64,000 bases of DNA from Arthrobacter sp. MA-N2 (GTDB taxonomy: Bacteria; Actinomycetota; Actinomycetes; Actinomycetales; Micrococcaceae), in NCBI RefSeq assembly GCF_000517125.1, contig NZ_KI912155.1:745707-809706 (forward strand). The letters are read 5' to 3'. This document shows, piece by piece, positions 24,737-33,509 of the stretch (its first letter is position 1; each line of letters starts with the position of its first letter). Both the position numbers and the translations under genes were made by a program. The notes under the pieces were generated by a model that was not told where the DNA came from, did no database searches, and was given only the letters and a program-made list of their open reading frames with translations.

Positions 24737-24742
24737 AGGCTA
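24737..24742 (-). promoter_or_regulatory. -10 box 6 nt before the 45-aa membrane-protein start
   Basis: TAGCCT (TANNNT class) on the minus strand lies 6 nt before the ATG at 24730. Confidence 0.38.
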
Positions 24743-24827
24743 GGGCCGCCCCCAGAGACGCCTTAAGAGTGGTCGGTACTTGTTTTGGTGGATCTGATGT
24801 CGAGTTGATGCTCCGCGGAAGTCGGGC

Positions 24828-26291
24828 TTACAAATCCGCCAGCACCGTCCCGGGGTTCTCGATCGCGTCGGCGACATACCGGAGGAACCCGGCAGCGGTC
24901 TCGCCGTCACACACCCTGTGATCGAACGCGAGGGTCAGCTCCGTGACCTTGCGGACTGCGAGCTGGCCGTCCACCACCCAGGGCTTGTCGATGATGCGGC
25001 CCACGCCAAGCATGGCTACTTCGGGGTAGTTGATGATGGCTGCTGAGCCGTCGACGCCGAACACTCCGTAGTTGTTCAGCGTGAACGTTCCGCTGGCCAA
25101 TTCAGTCGGGCTTGCCTTGCCGTCACGCGCGACGGCGGTGAGCCGGCGGATCTCCGCGTCGAGTTCGCGGGCGCTCATCAAGTGGGCGTTTCGGACCGAG
25201 GGAACCACCAGTCCGCGGTCGGTCTGAGCGGCGAAACCAAGGTTGATGCCGTCGAACGCGACGATCTCTTGCATCTCGCCACCTGCAGTGTCCTCAGTAG
25301 TGACGATTCGGGTATTCAACTCCGGGAATTTTTTTAGCCCAGCTGTGACAAAACGGGCGATGAAGGCGAGCAGCCCGGGGGTACCGTGCGCGTCCTTCTT
25401 TTTGAGTTCTGCGCGCATTTCGAGAAGGGCAGTTGCGTCAACGTCCACCCAGACGGTCGCCTCAGGGATCTCGGACCGGCTGCGGGTCATGTTCGCGGCA
25501 ACTGCCTTGCGGACTCCACGGACGGGTGTCCGCGAGGCAACAGGCAAACCAGTCCGGGCGTCCCGCACCCCTGCCGAAGGCTCGACGTCGGCGGCTGCAG
25601 CGGCCGGAGCAGGCACCTCCGCAGGCGCGGTCTCGCGCACCGCACCACCGATGGCAGCTTCAACGTCTCGGCGGAGGACGAGTCCGCTCTCCCCCGAACC
25701 CGGCAATGCATCGAGCGAGACCCCATGGTCCCGGGCCATCTTCCGCACCAATGGGGAAATCACGGCGGAAAGCTTCCCGGGAATCCGGGTGCGGGACAAC
25801 GCGAGTTCGGCAAAGTCAGGCGCCACGGCAACAGCAGACGGTACAGCAACAGAAGAACCCAAAGCTTTCCGCGGCCGGGTACGGCGAGCCTCGCCGCCTC
25901 CGGAGGTGCCGTAGCCAATGAGCACGTTCCCGGATCCGGCTTTCTCCTCGGTCCGGTAGGTCTCGGCGGCAATCGACGCGGCTGGCGCCTCGGTGACCTC
26001 TTCTTCGAGGGCCGCGGCCTTGGGCTCAGCCGGCACCGAAGCACCAACAGGAGCCACAGAGATCAGCGGCTTCCCGACGTCGAGCGTTTGGCCGGCTTCG
26101 CCGTGCAGCTCGGCGACAATGCCGGCGTACGGGGAGGGCACCTCCACCATGGATTTGGCGGTTTCGACCTCGGCGATCGGCTGGTCCACGCGGATTTCGT
26201 CGCCCACGGCCACGAGCCAGTTGACGAGTTCGGCCTCGGTGAGGCCCTCCCCCAGGTCCGGAAGCAGGAACACCTGCATATCTGCGCTCAT
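24828..26291 (-). CDS. bkdC: Dihydrolipoamide acyltransferase (E2) of a branched-chain 2-oxoacid dehydrogenase
   Basis: A 487-residue E2 core of a 2-oxoacid dehydrogenase complex. Residues 5-80 are a lipoyl domain with VETAKSMVEV, where Lys46 is the lipoylated residue. A Pro/Ala linker leads to the E3-binding domain near residues 175-210 (ISPLVRKMARDHGVSLDAL) and then to the catalytic domain, which ends with FDHRVCDGETAAGF, holding the active His and Asp. It transfers the acyl group from E1 to CoA. ATG at 26291 lies 2 nt after the E1-beta stop and has GGGAG 8 nt upstream. Gene order E1a-E1b-E2 with an adjacent Lrp regulator favours branched-chain substrates over pyruvate; no E3 gene is seen here. 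Confidence 0.9.
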   Translation of the reverse strand: MSADMQVFLLPDLGEGLTEAELVNWLVAVGDEIRVDQPIAEVETAKSMVEVPSPYAGIVAELHGEAGQTLDVGKPLISVAPVGASVPAEPKAAALEEEVTEAPAASIAAETYRTEEKAGSGNVLIGYGTSGGGEARRTRPRKALGSSVAVPSAVAVAPDFAELALSRTRIPGKLSAVISPLVRKMARDHGVSLDALPGSGESGLVLRRDVEAAIGGAVRETAPAEVPAPAAAAADVEPSAGVRDARTGLPVASRTPVRGVRKAVAANMTRSRSEIPEATVWVDVDATALLEMRAELKKKDAHGTPGLLAFIARFVTAGLKKFPELNTRIVTTEDTAGGEMQEIVAFDGINLGFAAQTDRGLVVPSVRNAHLMSARELDAEIRRLTAVARDGKASPTELASGTFTLNNYGVFGVDGSAAIINYPEVAMLGVGRIIDKPWVVDGQLAVRKVTELTLAFDHRVCDGETAAGFLRYVADAIENPGTVLADL

Positions 26292-26293
26292 GG

Positions 26294-27421
26294 TCAGTTC
26301 TCCCATTGAAGGTCGTCAACGGCGTCGAGGATGCGGTCGACGCTTGGCAAGTAGTAGTGCTCCAGCTTCGGAGCCGGGTAGGGGACGTCGAAGCCGGTCA
26401 CGCGGCGGATGGGCGCGGCGAGGTAGTGGAAGCAGCGTTCCTGGACGCGGGCCACGATTTCGGACGAGACCGAGGCGAATCCGTGGGCTTCGGCGATGAC
26501 CACGGCGCGGCCGGTCTTGCGCACGGAGGCGCAGACGGTTTCGTCGTCGAAGGGCACGATCGAGCGGACGTCGATCACTTCGAGGGAGCGGCCCTCTTCA
26601 GCGGCAGCAGCCGCCGCGGCGAGCGCCGTGGGGACTGACGGCCCGTAGGCGATGAGGGTCGCGTCAGTGCCGGGGCGCGCGACGGCGGCACGGCCTTCGC
26701 TGCTGGATCCCGCCGCAGCGTTCGCAGAGTGGTCGGCGCGTAGGGCACCGAGGTCTACCTGGTCTTTGGACCAGTAGAGCTTCTTGGGTTCCATGAACAT
26801 GACCGGGTCATCGGAATCGATGGCTTCGCGGAGCATGCGGTAGCCGTCTGCCACGGTGGCCGGGGTGTAGACCTTCAGCCCGGCGGTGTGGGCGTAGTAG
26901 GACTCGGAGGAATCGCAGTGGTGTTCCACGCCGCCGATCCCGCCCGCGTACGGCACTCGGATGACCATGGGTAGCTTGACGGCGCCCTTGGTGCGGTTGT
27001 GCATCTTGGCAACGTGGCTGACGATCTGTTCGAAGGCGGGGTAGGCGAAGGCGTCGAATTGCATCTCGATCACGGGGCGCATTCCGTTCATGGCCATGCC
27101 CACGGCCATGCCGACGATTCCGGATTCGGCGAGGGGCGTGTCGAAGCAGCGCTGTTCTCCGAAGGTGGCCATGAGGCCGTCGGTGATCCGGAAGACGCCG
27201 CCCAGGCGGCCGACGTCTTCGCCGAACACCAGGACGGAGGGGTCGGCTTCCATGGCGTCGGCCATCGCTGTGTTGAGTGCTTTGGCCATGGTGATGGTTT
27301 GGGGACCGGAGGCTTCGGCTACTGCCGCTGCGCTGGCTGCGGCGCTGGCGGTGGCGGAGCTGACGTCGCCTGTGGCTGCGCGCTCGGTGGCCTCAGAGGA
27401 TGTGGTGACGGCGGAGCTCAT
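26294..27421 (-). CDS. bkdB: 2-Oxoacid dehydrogenase E1 component, beta subunit
   Basis: A 375-residue E1-beta subunit. After an Ala/Ser-rich 40-residue N-terminus, the conserved fold runs from TMAKALNTAMADAM, through VLVFGEDVGRLGGVF (the glutamate that activates thiamine diphosphate lies here), FDTPLAESGIVGMAVGMA and EMQFDAFAYPAFEQI, to the C-terminal transketolase domain with SLEVIDVRSIVPFD. With the alpha subunit it decarboxylates the oxoacid and reductively acylates E2. The ATG overlaps the alpha stop by 4 nt. The alanine-rich N-terminal extension is longer than usual and likely disordered. Confidence 0.9.
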   Translation of the reverse strand: MSSAVTTSSEATERAATGDVSSATASAAASAAAVAEASGPQTITMAKALNTAMADAMEADPSVLVFGEDVGRLGGVFRITDGLMATFGEQRCFDTPLAESGIVGMAVGMAMNGMRPVIEMQFDAFAYPAFEQIVSHVAKMHNRTKGAVKLPMVIRVPYAGGIGGVEHHCDSSESYYAHTAGLKVYTPATVADGYRMLREAIDSDDPVMFMEPKKLYWSKDQVDLGALRADHSANAAAGSSSEGRAAVARPGTDATLIAYGPSVPTALAAAAAAAEEGRSLEVIDVRSIVPFDDETVCASVRKTGRAVVIAEAHGFASVSSEIVARVQERCFHYLAAPIRRVTGFDVPYPAPKLEHYYLPSVDRILDAVDDLQWEN

Positions 27422-28650
27422 TTGCCTGCTTCCTTCTGGCTGGATGCCTCACGGGCGAGTTCATCGGCGAGCAGGGCGGACTGCTCCTTCAGTTGCGGGG
27501 TGGGGGTGGAGAAGACGTAGCGGAAGAGGTTCTGCGGGTCTACCGGAACGTCCTCCCCCAGGCCGGCGCGAAGCTGCGAAGCAACGGATTCGGCCTTTGC
27601 TGCTATCCGGGAGGAACCTTCGTCGTCGAGCAGTCCACGGCCGGTGAGGTATGACGTCATGCGGCTGATGGGGTCCTTGGCGGTCCATTCGGCCACTTCG
27701 CTGTCTTCGCGGTAGCGGGTGGCGTCGTCAGCGTTGGTGTGGGCCTGCATGCGGTAGGTGTGGGCTTCGATGAGGAGCGGGCCGGAACCTTCGCGGGCGA
27801 GCTTCACTGCCCGGTCAAGTACGGCGAGCAAAGCGACCAGGTCGTTGCCGTCCACGCGCTCACCGGCCATGCCGTAGCCCACAGCTTTGTGGGCCAGCGA
27901 CGGCGCCACGGACTGGTGGCTCAAAGGCACCGAGATGGCGTACTTGTTGTTCTGCACGAAGAAAATCACGGGCAGGTGGAAGACGGCTGCAAAGTTGAGC
28001 GCTTCGTGGAAGTCTCCTTCGCTGGTGGCACCGTCTCCGCACATTGCCAACACCACGGTGTCTTCTCCGCGCAGTTTGGCGGCATGGGCAACGCCGACTG
28101 CGTGCAGCAGCTGGGTGGTCAGCGGAGTGCACTGGATGCCCACTTTGTGTTTGGTGGGGTCGTAGCCGCCATGCCAGTCGCCGCGGAAGATCGTCATGGT
28201 CTCTACCGGGTCTACGCCGCGGGACATGATTGCGACGGCGTCACGGTAGGTGGGGAAGAGCCAGTCGCCTTCGCTCAGGCACAGGGCGGCTGCTACCTGG
28301 CATGCCTCTTGGCCGTGGCTGGACGGGTAGACGGCCATGCGGCCCTGCCGTACGAGGGCGGAGTTCTGGTCGTTGACGCGGCGTCCGACCACGAGCTGTT
28401 CGTACGCTGCCATGAGTTCGGCGTCGCCGGGGATGGGATATTCGTGGCCGGGTTCGGTGCCTTGCTCTGTTTCGGGCTTGAGTGAGCCGGTGGGGTCAAC
28501 CATCTGGATCTGGTGGCGGGCGGGCAGCATGTAGTCTTCCACGCTGATTCCGAACTTGCGCCGCACTTCGGAAGCCTGGTCATTCGTTGCGGTGTCGTCC
28601 GGCCGAGCGTCAGCCAGACCTTGGGCCTTATGGTCTGCGGAGATCGTCAT
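27418..28650 (-). CDS. bkdA: 2-Oxoacid dehydrogenase E1 component, alpha subunit
   Basis: A 410-residue thiamine-diphosphate-binding E1-alpha subunit. The cofactor motif starts CGDGATSEGDFHEALNFA and ends FFVQNNKYAIS, near residues 195-225; HTYRMQAHTNADD is the phosphorylation-loop region and SSHGQEACQ the N-terminal block. It catalyses decarboxylation of branched-chain 2-oxoacids (or pyruvate) as an alpha2beta2 tetramer with the next gene. It is first in a three-gene operon and divergent from an Lrp/AsnC regulator. AGGAC lies 8 nt before the ATG. Confidence 0.9.
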   Translation of the reverse strand: MTISADHKAQGLADARPDDTATNDQASEVRRKFGISVEDYMLPARHQIQMVDPTGSLKPETEQGTEPGHEYPIPGDAELMAAYEQLVVGRRVNDQNSALVRQGRMAVYPSSHGQEACQVAAALCLSEGDWLFPTYRDAVAIMSRGVDPVETMTIFRGDWHGGYDPTKHKVGIQCTPLTTQLLHAVGVAHAAKLRGEDTVVLAMCGDGATSEGDFHEALNFAAVFHLPVIFFVQNNKYAISVPLSHQSVAPSLAHKAVGYGMAGERVDGNDLVALLAVLDRAVKLAREGSGPLLIEAHTYRMQAHTNADDATRYREDSEVAEWTAKDPISRMTSYLTGRGLLDDEGSSRIAAKAESVASQLRAGLGEDVPVDPQNLFRYVFSTPTPQLKEQSALLADELAREASSQKEAGK

Positions 28651-28728
28651 TGGTCCGTCCTTCTGTATCCACTATTTGTCTTCAGTATGTTCCTTGGAGA
28701 AGTTTCGTATCCAGCTCTGGGCAGAATC

Positions 28729-28758
28729 TTGGAAAAGCTTGCAGAAAAGTTCTATTCT
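28729..28758 (+). promoter_or_regulatory. Promoter of the Lrp/AsnC gene
   Basis: TTGGAA (28729-28734), an 18-bp spacer and TATTCT (28753-28758) read toward the regulator. It lies in the 171-bp AT-rich gap shared with the divergent bkd operon, so autoregulation and operon control from this gap are both plausible. Confidence 0.45.
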
Positions 28759-28821
28759 GGAAGACGAATTGCAAATGTGAGTTGGGTAACGGGCTCGCAC
28801 TGTGGACGAATTGGAGATGCG

Positions 28822-29286
28822 ATGGCCGAGGTCGAGGCGGATCAAGTGGAGGTTCCCTTGGACCAGGTGGACAGGGACATCATTGCCGAGCTGACGCGGG
28901 ACGGCCGGATGTCGGTCACCCAGGTGGCGGAAAACGTCCACATCAGCCGGGCGCATGCCTACTCCAGAATCTCCCGGCTAACGGGCGAAGGCGTGCTCAC
29001 CAAGTTCACGGCCTTGGTGGATCCCATCAAGGCCGGCTTGAAGTCATCGGCCTATGTGACGCTCAAGGTGCAGCAGCATTCCTGGCGCGAGCTACGGGAG
29101 GAACTTCGGCTCATTCCGGAGGTGCAGCACATCGCGTTGGTGGGCGGTGATTTCGACGTCATCCTGCTGGTACGCGCCACAGACAATATTCACCTGCGCA
29201 GGGTCATCTTCGACCGGCTGCAATCGATGCCGGGGGTGCAGGACACGCAGACGTTTCTGGTGTTCGAGGATCTGGATACGCGGTAG
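28822..29286 (+). CDS. Lrp/AsnC-family transcriptional regulator
   Basis: A 154-residue regulator. The N-terminal AsnC helix-turn-helix (residues 12-65) reads LDQVDRDIIAELTRDGRM and VHISRAHAYSRISRL; the C-terminal RAM (ligand-binding) domain follows with AYVTLKV, HIALVGGDFDVILLV and FLVFEDLD. It is transcribed away from the E1a-E1b-E2 operon, the arrangement of BkdR, which senses branched-chain amino acids or oxoacids and controls that operon. ATG at 28822 has GGAG 5 nt before it; the frame stays open upstream to 28513 but that part overlaps the divergent operon and is not coding. Confidence 0.88.
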   Translation: MAEVEADQVEVPLDQVDRDIIAELTRDGRMSVTQVAENVHISRAHAYSRISRLTGEGVLTKFTALVDPIKAGLKSSAYVTLKVQQHSWRELREELRLIPEVQHIALVGGDFDVILLVRATDNIHLRRVIFDRLQSMPGVQDTQTFLVFEDLDTR

Positions 29287-29436
29287 GGCGGGAGTCTGGC
29301 TCGACGTAGGTTTCAAGCTGCATCGAGCACTACCGAGACAGCGCCAGATAAACCACCACCGCTGTGACCAACAACAAGACGATCAACCCACCGATCTTGA
29401 ACCGGGGACTGCCCCGGCTTTTGTTGACTCGGGGTC

Positions 29437-30302
29437 TTAGGCCGCTGTGAGCGCGGTCCGGTTGATTGTTTCATATTCGATGGGCGTGAGTTTTCCCAGC
29501 CGTCTTTGGCGTCGCCGGCGGTGGTAGGTTCTTTCGATCCAGGTCGTGACGGCCAGTCGGAGGTCCTTCCGGGTGAGCCACCGCTGACGGTCCAGGACGT
29601 TCTTTTGCAGCAGCGAGAAGAACGATTCCATCGCGGCGTTGTCCGCGCACGCGCCGACCCTGCCCATCGAGCCGGTGAGCCCGTGGTGCCGGAGGGATTC
29701 GACGAAGCGGCGGGACCGGAACTGGGAGCCGCGGTCCGAGTGCACCACGGTCCTTACCGGACGGCGAGTCCGGACTGCGTTCTCCAGCGCGGCGACGGCC
29801 AGCGAAGACTTCATCCGCGAGTCCATCGAGTACCCGACAATCCTGCGGGAATAGACATCCTTCACCGCGCAGAGGCAGAGCTTCCCCTCGGCGGTGGGGT
29901 GTTCGGTGATGTCTGTCAGCCACAGCTCGTTCGGCGCCGCAGCGGTGAAGTCACGTTCCACCAGGTCGTCGTGAACCGGCGGCCCGGGTCTGCGGTTCAG
30001 GCCACGTTTCCTGGAGAAGACCGACCAGATGCCGTGGTCCCGGCACAAGCGCTGGACCCTGTTCTCGCCCGCCGTGACGCCCTTCTCCGGGAGCTCGTCG
30101 GCGATGAAACGGCATCCGAATGCGGGATCGTCGACGTGGATGTCCAAGGCGGCGTTGACCAGGTGCGCATCCGCCCAGTCCGTTCCGTCACCGGGCTGGC
30201 TCTCCACCGGTAATAGCCTTGCTTGCTGAATCCCAACACCCTGCAGGTCACCGCCACGGGAACACCGTCGGCGGCAAGGTCCGTAACCAGCGGGTAGATC
30301 AT
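29437..30302 (-). pseudogene. IS3-family transposase orfB with frameshift
   Basis: The catalytic half of an IS3-type transposase. Its start, MIYPLVTDLAADGVPV and VLGFSKQGYYRW, is read in one frame from the ATG at 30302, which overlaps the orfA stop by 4 nt. The remainder (DWADAHLVNAALDIHV, WLTDITEHPT, VVHSDRGSQF, ADNAAMESFFS) is read in another frame. The switch lies near 30178-30183, where one G seems lost from a run in CGGAC. The DDE residues are all present downstream, so this is a recent lesion. Without programmed frameshifting at this unusual place the transposase would not be made. Confidence 0.8.
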
Positions 30303-30589
30303 TTTGGGTTGATGTCCCTGGCCAGGTAGGCGGCAGCCCGGCGCAGGATCTCATTCTCCTGCTCCAACAGGCGGTTCCGCTTCTTCAATTCCCGCATCTC
30401 GGCAGACTCCGCCGCCGCCGGGCCGGCCCCGGTTTCCTTGCGCTCGGCGATGGCGATCCAGCGTTTCAAGGTCGTGACCGATAGTCCGAAATCCTTCGCA
30501 ATCTGCGCCAGCGGCGCCTCACCCTTGCAGGCCACATCAATAACATCCTGGCGGAACTCCGCCCCATAAGCCGTGGGCATGGTCAACAT
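30299..30589 (-). CDS. IS3-family transposase orfA
   Basis: A 96-residue DNA-binding protein of the insertion sequence, with a helix-turn-helix (residues 12-48: FRQDVIDVACKGEAPLAQI, then LSVTTLKRWIAIAE) and a leucine-zipper-like helix (MRELKKRNRLLEQENEILR) near the C-terminus. It binds the terminal repeats and dimerises with the orfB product. It ends 4 nt inside orfB. Confidence 0.88.
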   Translation of the reverse strand: MLTMPTAYGAEFRQDVIDVACKGEAPLAQIAKDFGLSVTTLKRWIAIAERKETGAGPAAAESAEMRELKKRNRLLEQENEILRRAAAYLARDINPK

Positions 30590-30881
30590 CCTTCCACGAG
30601 CACAAGCTCGCTAGGTCAAGGAGTCAACAAAACCGGGGGCAGTCCCCGTTTCCGAGTGGTCTTTCGGTAGGGGTTGATGTCCACGTACGGCAAAGCGTCC
30701 TCCAACTCAATAATCCATGTACTCGCCCAAGAAGTGTCTATCGGCAGCCCGGCAGGGCAGGTAATTGCGTCACCCCATGGGATTCCCGCGCGGACTCCTA
30801 GCGGTCGCTCGAGTTGGGGTTCGCGAGGGTCTTCGAGCAATCCGCGTGCCTGCTCACCGCTACGCGGCGGTTACCATTGTA

Positions 30882-30909
30882 TTGACCATCGGCCTGTGGC
30901 AGCTAAATC
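30882..30909 (+). promoter_or_regulatory. Promoter of the BY-kinase gene
   Basis: TTGACC (30882-30887), a 16-bp spacer and TAAATC (30904-30909) lie about 40 bp before the TTG start at 30949. This is the best sigma-70-like match in the otherwise featureless 255-bp stretch from 30694 to 30948. Confidence 0.45.
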
Positions 30910-30948
30910 CGCAGAAGCCATGACCGGAACCACATAGGGGGCCCACGC

Positions 30949-32403
30949 TTGGATCTACGCGACTATTTAGTCATTTTGCGCCGAAATTGGATCACGATCG
31001 TGGCAGCGACACTGGCCGGATTGCTCGTTGGGGCAAGCGTCGCAATATTGACCAAGCCCACCTACACTGCCGATACTCAGCTTTTTGTGGCGATTCAAGG
31101 TTCCGGGTCCATTCAAGAGCTCCAGCAAGGCAACACGTTTAGCCAAGCCCGCATCCAGTCCTATGTCAAGACAGTTTCCACCCCAGTAGTCCTCCAACCA
31201 GCCATCGATAGTCTGGGCTTGAATACGACGCCGGAGCGACTGCAATCGCAGGTCAGAGCCACAGCCGATCCAAACACGGTCTTAATCAATATTTCCGTGG
31301 TGGACGATTCCCCGTCGCAGGCTGCAGCCATTGCTCAAGCTGTCGCCGCGAGCCTCATAACGGCAGTGGCAAAGCTGGAACGTCCGACATCGACCGCCCC
31401 GTCAGTGGTGAGCCTCTCAATTATCAGGCCTGCGACGGCGCCGTCAGTACCATCCGCGCCCAATACACGAACGACTATGCTCATGGGACTCGTCATCGGA
31501 CTGATTCTCGGTATCGGAATTGCATTTGTTAGGTCTACGCTCGACAACAAGGTTCGCGGCGAGACGGAACTTCGCCGGATAACGGATGTGGCGATTCTCG
31601 GCGGTATCGCTCACGAACCCGATGCAGGGAAAAACCCGCTGCTCACCCAGGTACACCATCAAAGCCCGCGCGCCGAATCGTTCAGGCAACTCCGAACGAA
31701 TCTTCAGTTCGCAAACGTCTCAAGCGGAGCCAAGACACTGACGGTTACGTCGTCCCTTCCCGGCGAAGGCAAGAGCACAACCGCGGCAAACCTGGCTATA
31801 GCGCTGGCTGAAACGGGGCATAAGGTATGTTTGGTTGACGCTGATCTGCGACGGCCGATGCTTGACGCATACCTGGGACTGGACCGCAACGCTGGCTTGA
31901 CAACTGCGCTAGTCGGACAGGCCGATGTGCAAGACCTGCTGCAGCCATGGGGGGATTCCGGGCTCGCAGTGCTGACCTCGGGTCAAATTCCGCCGAACCC
32001 CAGCGAACTACTTGGGTCTCGAAATATGGAGGGCCTGATCCAACGACTTGAAGCCATATTTGACTACATTGTGATTGACGCACCGCCGCTTCTCCCAGTC
32101 ACCGACGCAGCCGTGCTCGCCCAACACACAGGCGGAGTGTTAATGGTTGTGGCTTCACAAGCAGTAAAGGAACAGGACCTTCTCCGGGCGTTGACCACGC
32201 TGAAAATGGTGGGAGCGGATGTCCTCGGGATCGTGCTCAACAAATTGCCAGTCAACGGCCCCGATGCCTATGGGTATCGCTACTACAGTCACGAATCGGC
32301 CGAATCTGCCAACCGCGATGAATCGCCGGGCCGACGCGCTAGGGGCAGGGCTCTCAACCGAGGATCAAACTCCAAGAGAATGCCATCTTCATCGAAGTCA
32401 TGA
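30949..32403 (+). CDS. Polysaccharide chain-length determinant / BY-type tyrosine autokinase
   Basis: A 484-residue inner-membrane protein in which Wzz-like and kinase parts are fused. Residues 1-40 and 175-200 are membrane helices that frame the extracytoplasmic Wzz region (residues 40-170). The cytosolic kinase has Walker A SSLPGEGKSTTAANLA near residue 268, VDADLRRPM (Walker A') and YIVIDAPPLLPVTDA (Walker B). The tyrosine cluster YGYRYY near residue 440 is the likely autophosphorylation site. It controls polymer length in Wzy-dependent export and should be reversed by the LMW tyrosine phosphatase at 53111. TTG start; AGGGGG lies about 7 nt upstream. Confidence 0.88.
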   Translation: MDLRDYLVILRRNWITIVAATLAGLLVGASVAILTKPTYTADTQLFVAIQGSGSIQELQQGNTFSQARIQSYVKTVSTPVVLQPAIDSLGLNTTPERLQSQVRATADPNTVLINISVVDDSPSQAAAIAQAVAASLITAVAKLERPTSTAPSVVSLSIIRPATAPSVPSAPNTRTTMLMGLVIGLILGIGIAFVRSTLDNKVRGETELRRITDVAILGGIAHEPDAGKNPLLTQVHHQSPRAESFRQLRTNLQFANVSSGAKTLTVTSSLPGEGKSTTAANLAIALAETGHKVCLVDADLRRPMLDAYLGLDRNAGLTTALVGQADVQDLLQPWGDSGLAVLTSGQIPPNPSELLGSRNMEGLIQRLEAIFDYIVIDAPPLLPVTDAAVLAQHTGGVLMVVASQAVKEQDLLRALTTLKMVGADVLGIVLNKLPVNGPDAYGYRYYSHESAESANRDESPGRRARGRALNRGSNSKRMPSSSKS

Positions 32404-32469
32404 GGATATACAGCAGGTACTAACTTGGGGAATGCCGAGAGCTGTTTCCGCGTGTCTGGTCCCATACCG

Positions 32470-32828
32470 GGGCGCCCGGATCCGGGATGGTCACGAGTCC
32501 ATGCCCGGTTGCTGGACTTCGTCCCGGGTCGGTCCGCGAAGGTCTACGGCGACTGGCTCAAAGACGGCGGTTAGGAATTCACCGCTAGCATCCAAACCGC
32601 GGCGCTGGATCTGTTCCGCGGCTACGTGAACGCGATCCGCGACGAACTGCCCGAAGCGTCACCGTGCCGGATGCCTTCCATGTCGTGAAGCTCGGATCAG
32701 CCATGGTCGATGAGGGCCGCCGCCATGTCCAGCAGGACACCCTGAGCCAGCGGGGCAGCAAGGGCGACCCGATCTACGGGATCCGCCGGACCCTGCAGAG
32801 CTGCGCCGAACACCTCACCGATAAACAA
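32470..32828 (+). pseudogene. Remnant of an ISL3-family transposase (first copy)
   Basis: A degraded stretch that encodes ISL3-type transposase fragments: RLLDFVPGRSAKVYGDW, then after a TAG stop FRGYVNAIRDELPEA, and after a one-base frameshift DAFHVVKLGSAMVDEG and RRTLQSCAEHLTDKQ. The DAFHVVKLG block is the conserved region following the second catalytic aspartate. Both ends of this element are missing, and a second ISL3 copy begins at 32829. Confidence 0.72.
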
Positions 32829-33509
32829 GCTCTTGGTCGTCGGTGGTGAATTGAGTTCGTGTCGTTGAAGACAAGGGGCCCGTGGCCCTGCTGGGATGGG
32901 TGTGTCTACGATTGCGCGACATCCTCGTCGCGGGCCCGGTCGAAGTGGTCTGGGCCAAGCGGTGATTCTTCTGCGATGAGTATCTGTGCCCGCGGCGGAC
33001 ATTCACCGAGGAGACCGCCCAGGTGCCGCGCCGCGCCCGGTCCACCGGCACCGGCTTCGCGATGCCCTCGTGTCCGCCGTCATCGGATCAGGAAGGGCCG
33101 CCGCGGAGACCGCCTCCTCGTTCGGTGTCTCATGGTGGCTCGTGCAGCGGGCTTTGGATTCCGCGGCGCTGACACTGCCTGATGTCAACGCCCTGGCACC
33201 GCGGATGCTCGGCATCGACGAACACCGCTACCGGTCCGTGCGGTTCTTCCGCGACCCGGCCACCAAGGCCTGGAAACGGTACGAACCATGGATGACGACC
33301 ATCGTTGATCTGGACACCGGACAAGTCTTGGGGATCGTGGAGGGCCGTGACAGCGAAGGCGTCGGAGACTGGCTGTTCGCCTGGCCGCTGCATTAGCGGC
33401 TGGGCGTGCAGGTCGTCGCGATCGACCCCTCGGCGGCGTTCCGCAAGGCACTGCGGATGTGGCTGCCGCGCACCGCGGTCTCGGTCGACGCGTTCCACCT
33501 GGCCAAGCC

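Larger units (their letters stand above)
29405..30646 (-). mobile_element. IS3-family insertion sequence, 1242 bp
   Basis: The ends 29405-29430 and 30621-30646 are 26-bp inverted repeats matching at 24 positions, beginning GGGACTGCCCC and ending TTTTGTTGACTC. Inside are orfA and a frameshifted orfB, both on the minus strand. CG flanks both ends (29403-29404, 30647-30648), the only visible target duplication, and that is shorter than the 3-4 bp usual for IS3. The element sits inside a tiny membrane-protein gene. Confidence 0.88.
29330..30693 (-). pseudogene. Small basic membrane-protein gene interrupted by an IS3-family element
   Basis: Two pieces of one short gene flank the insertion sequence. 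The upstream piece (30693 to 30647) starts with TTG, preceded 5 nt by GGAGG, and encodes a basic stretch, PYVDINPYRKTTRKR. The downstream piece (29404 to 29330) encodes FKIGGLIVLLLVTAVVVY and LALSR, then stop. Counting the 2-bp CG repeated at both junctions once, the two pieces fuse in frame into a 39-residue protein: Arg/Lys-rich N-terminus, one membrane helix, short tail. This is the plan of the other tiny membrane proteins in the window, although this one uses a ribosome site. Confidence 0.6.

Noticed and set aside
28513..28821. Upstream extension of the Lrp/AsnC frame
   Set aside because: It overlaps the divergent E1-alpha gene and its promoter gap; the ATG at 28822 has a ribosome site and matches the family N-terminus.
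30616..30840. A 74-codon minus-strand frame spanning the IS right end
   Set aside because: It crosses the IS boundary; its real part is the N-terminus of the interrupted 39-codon gene.
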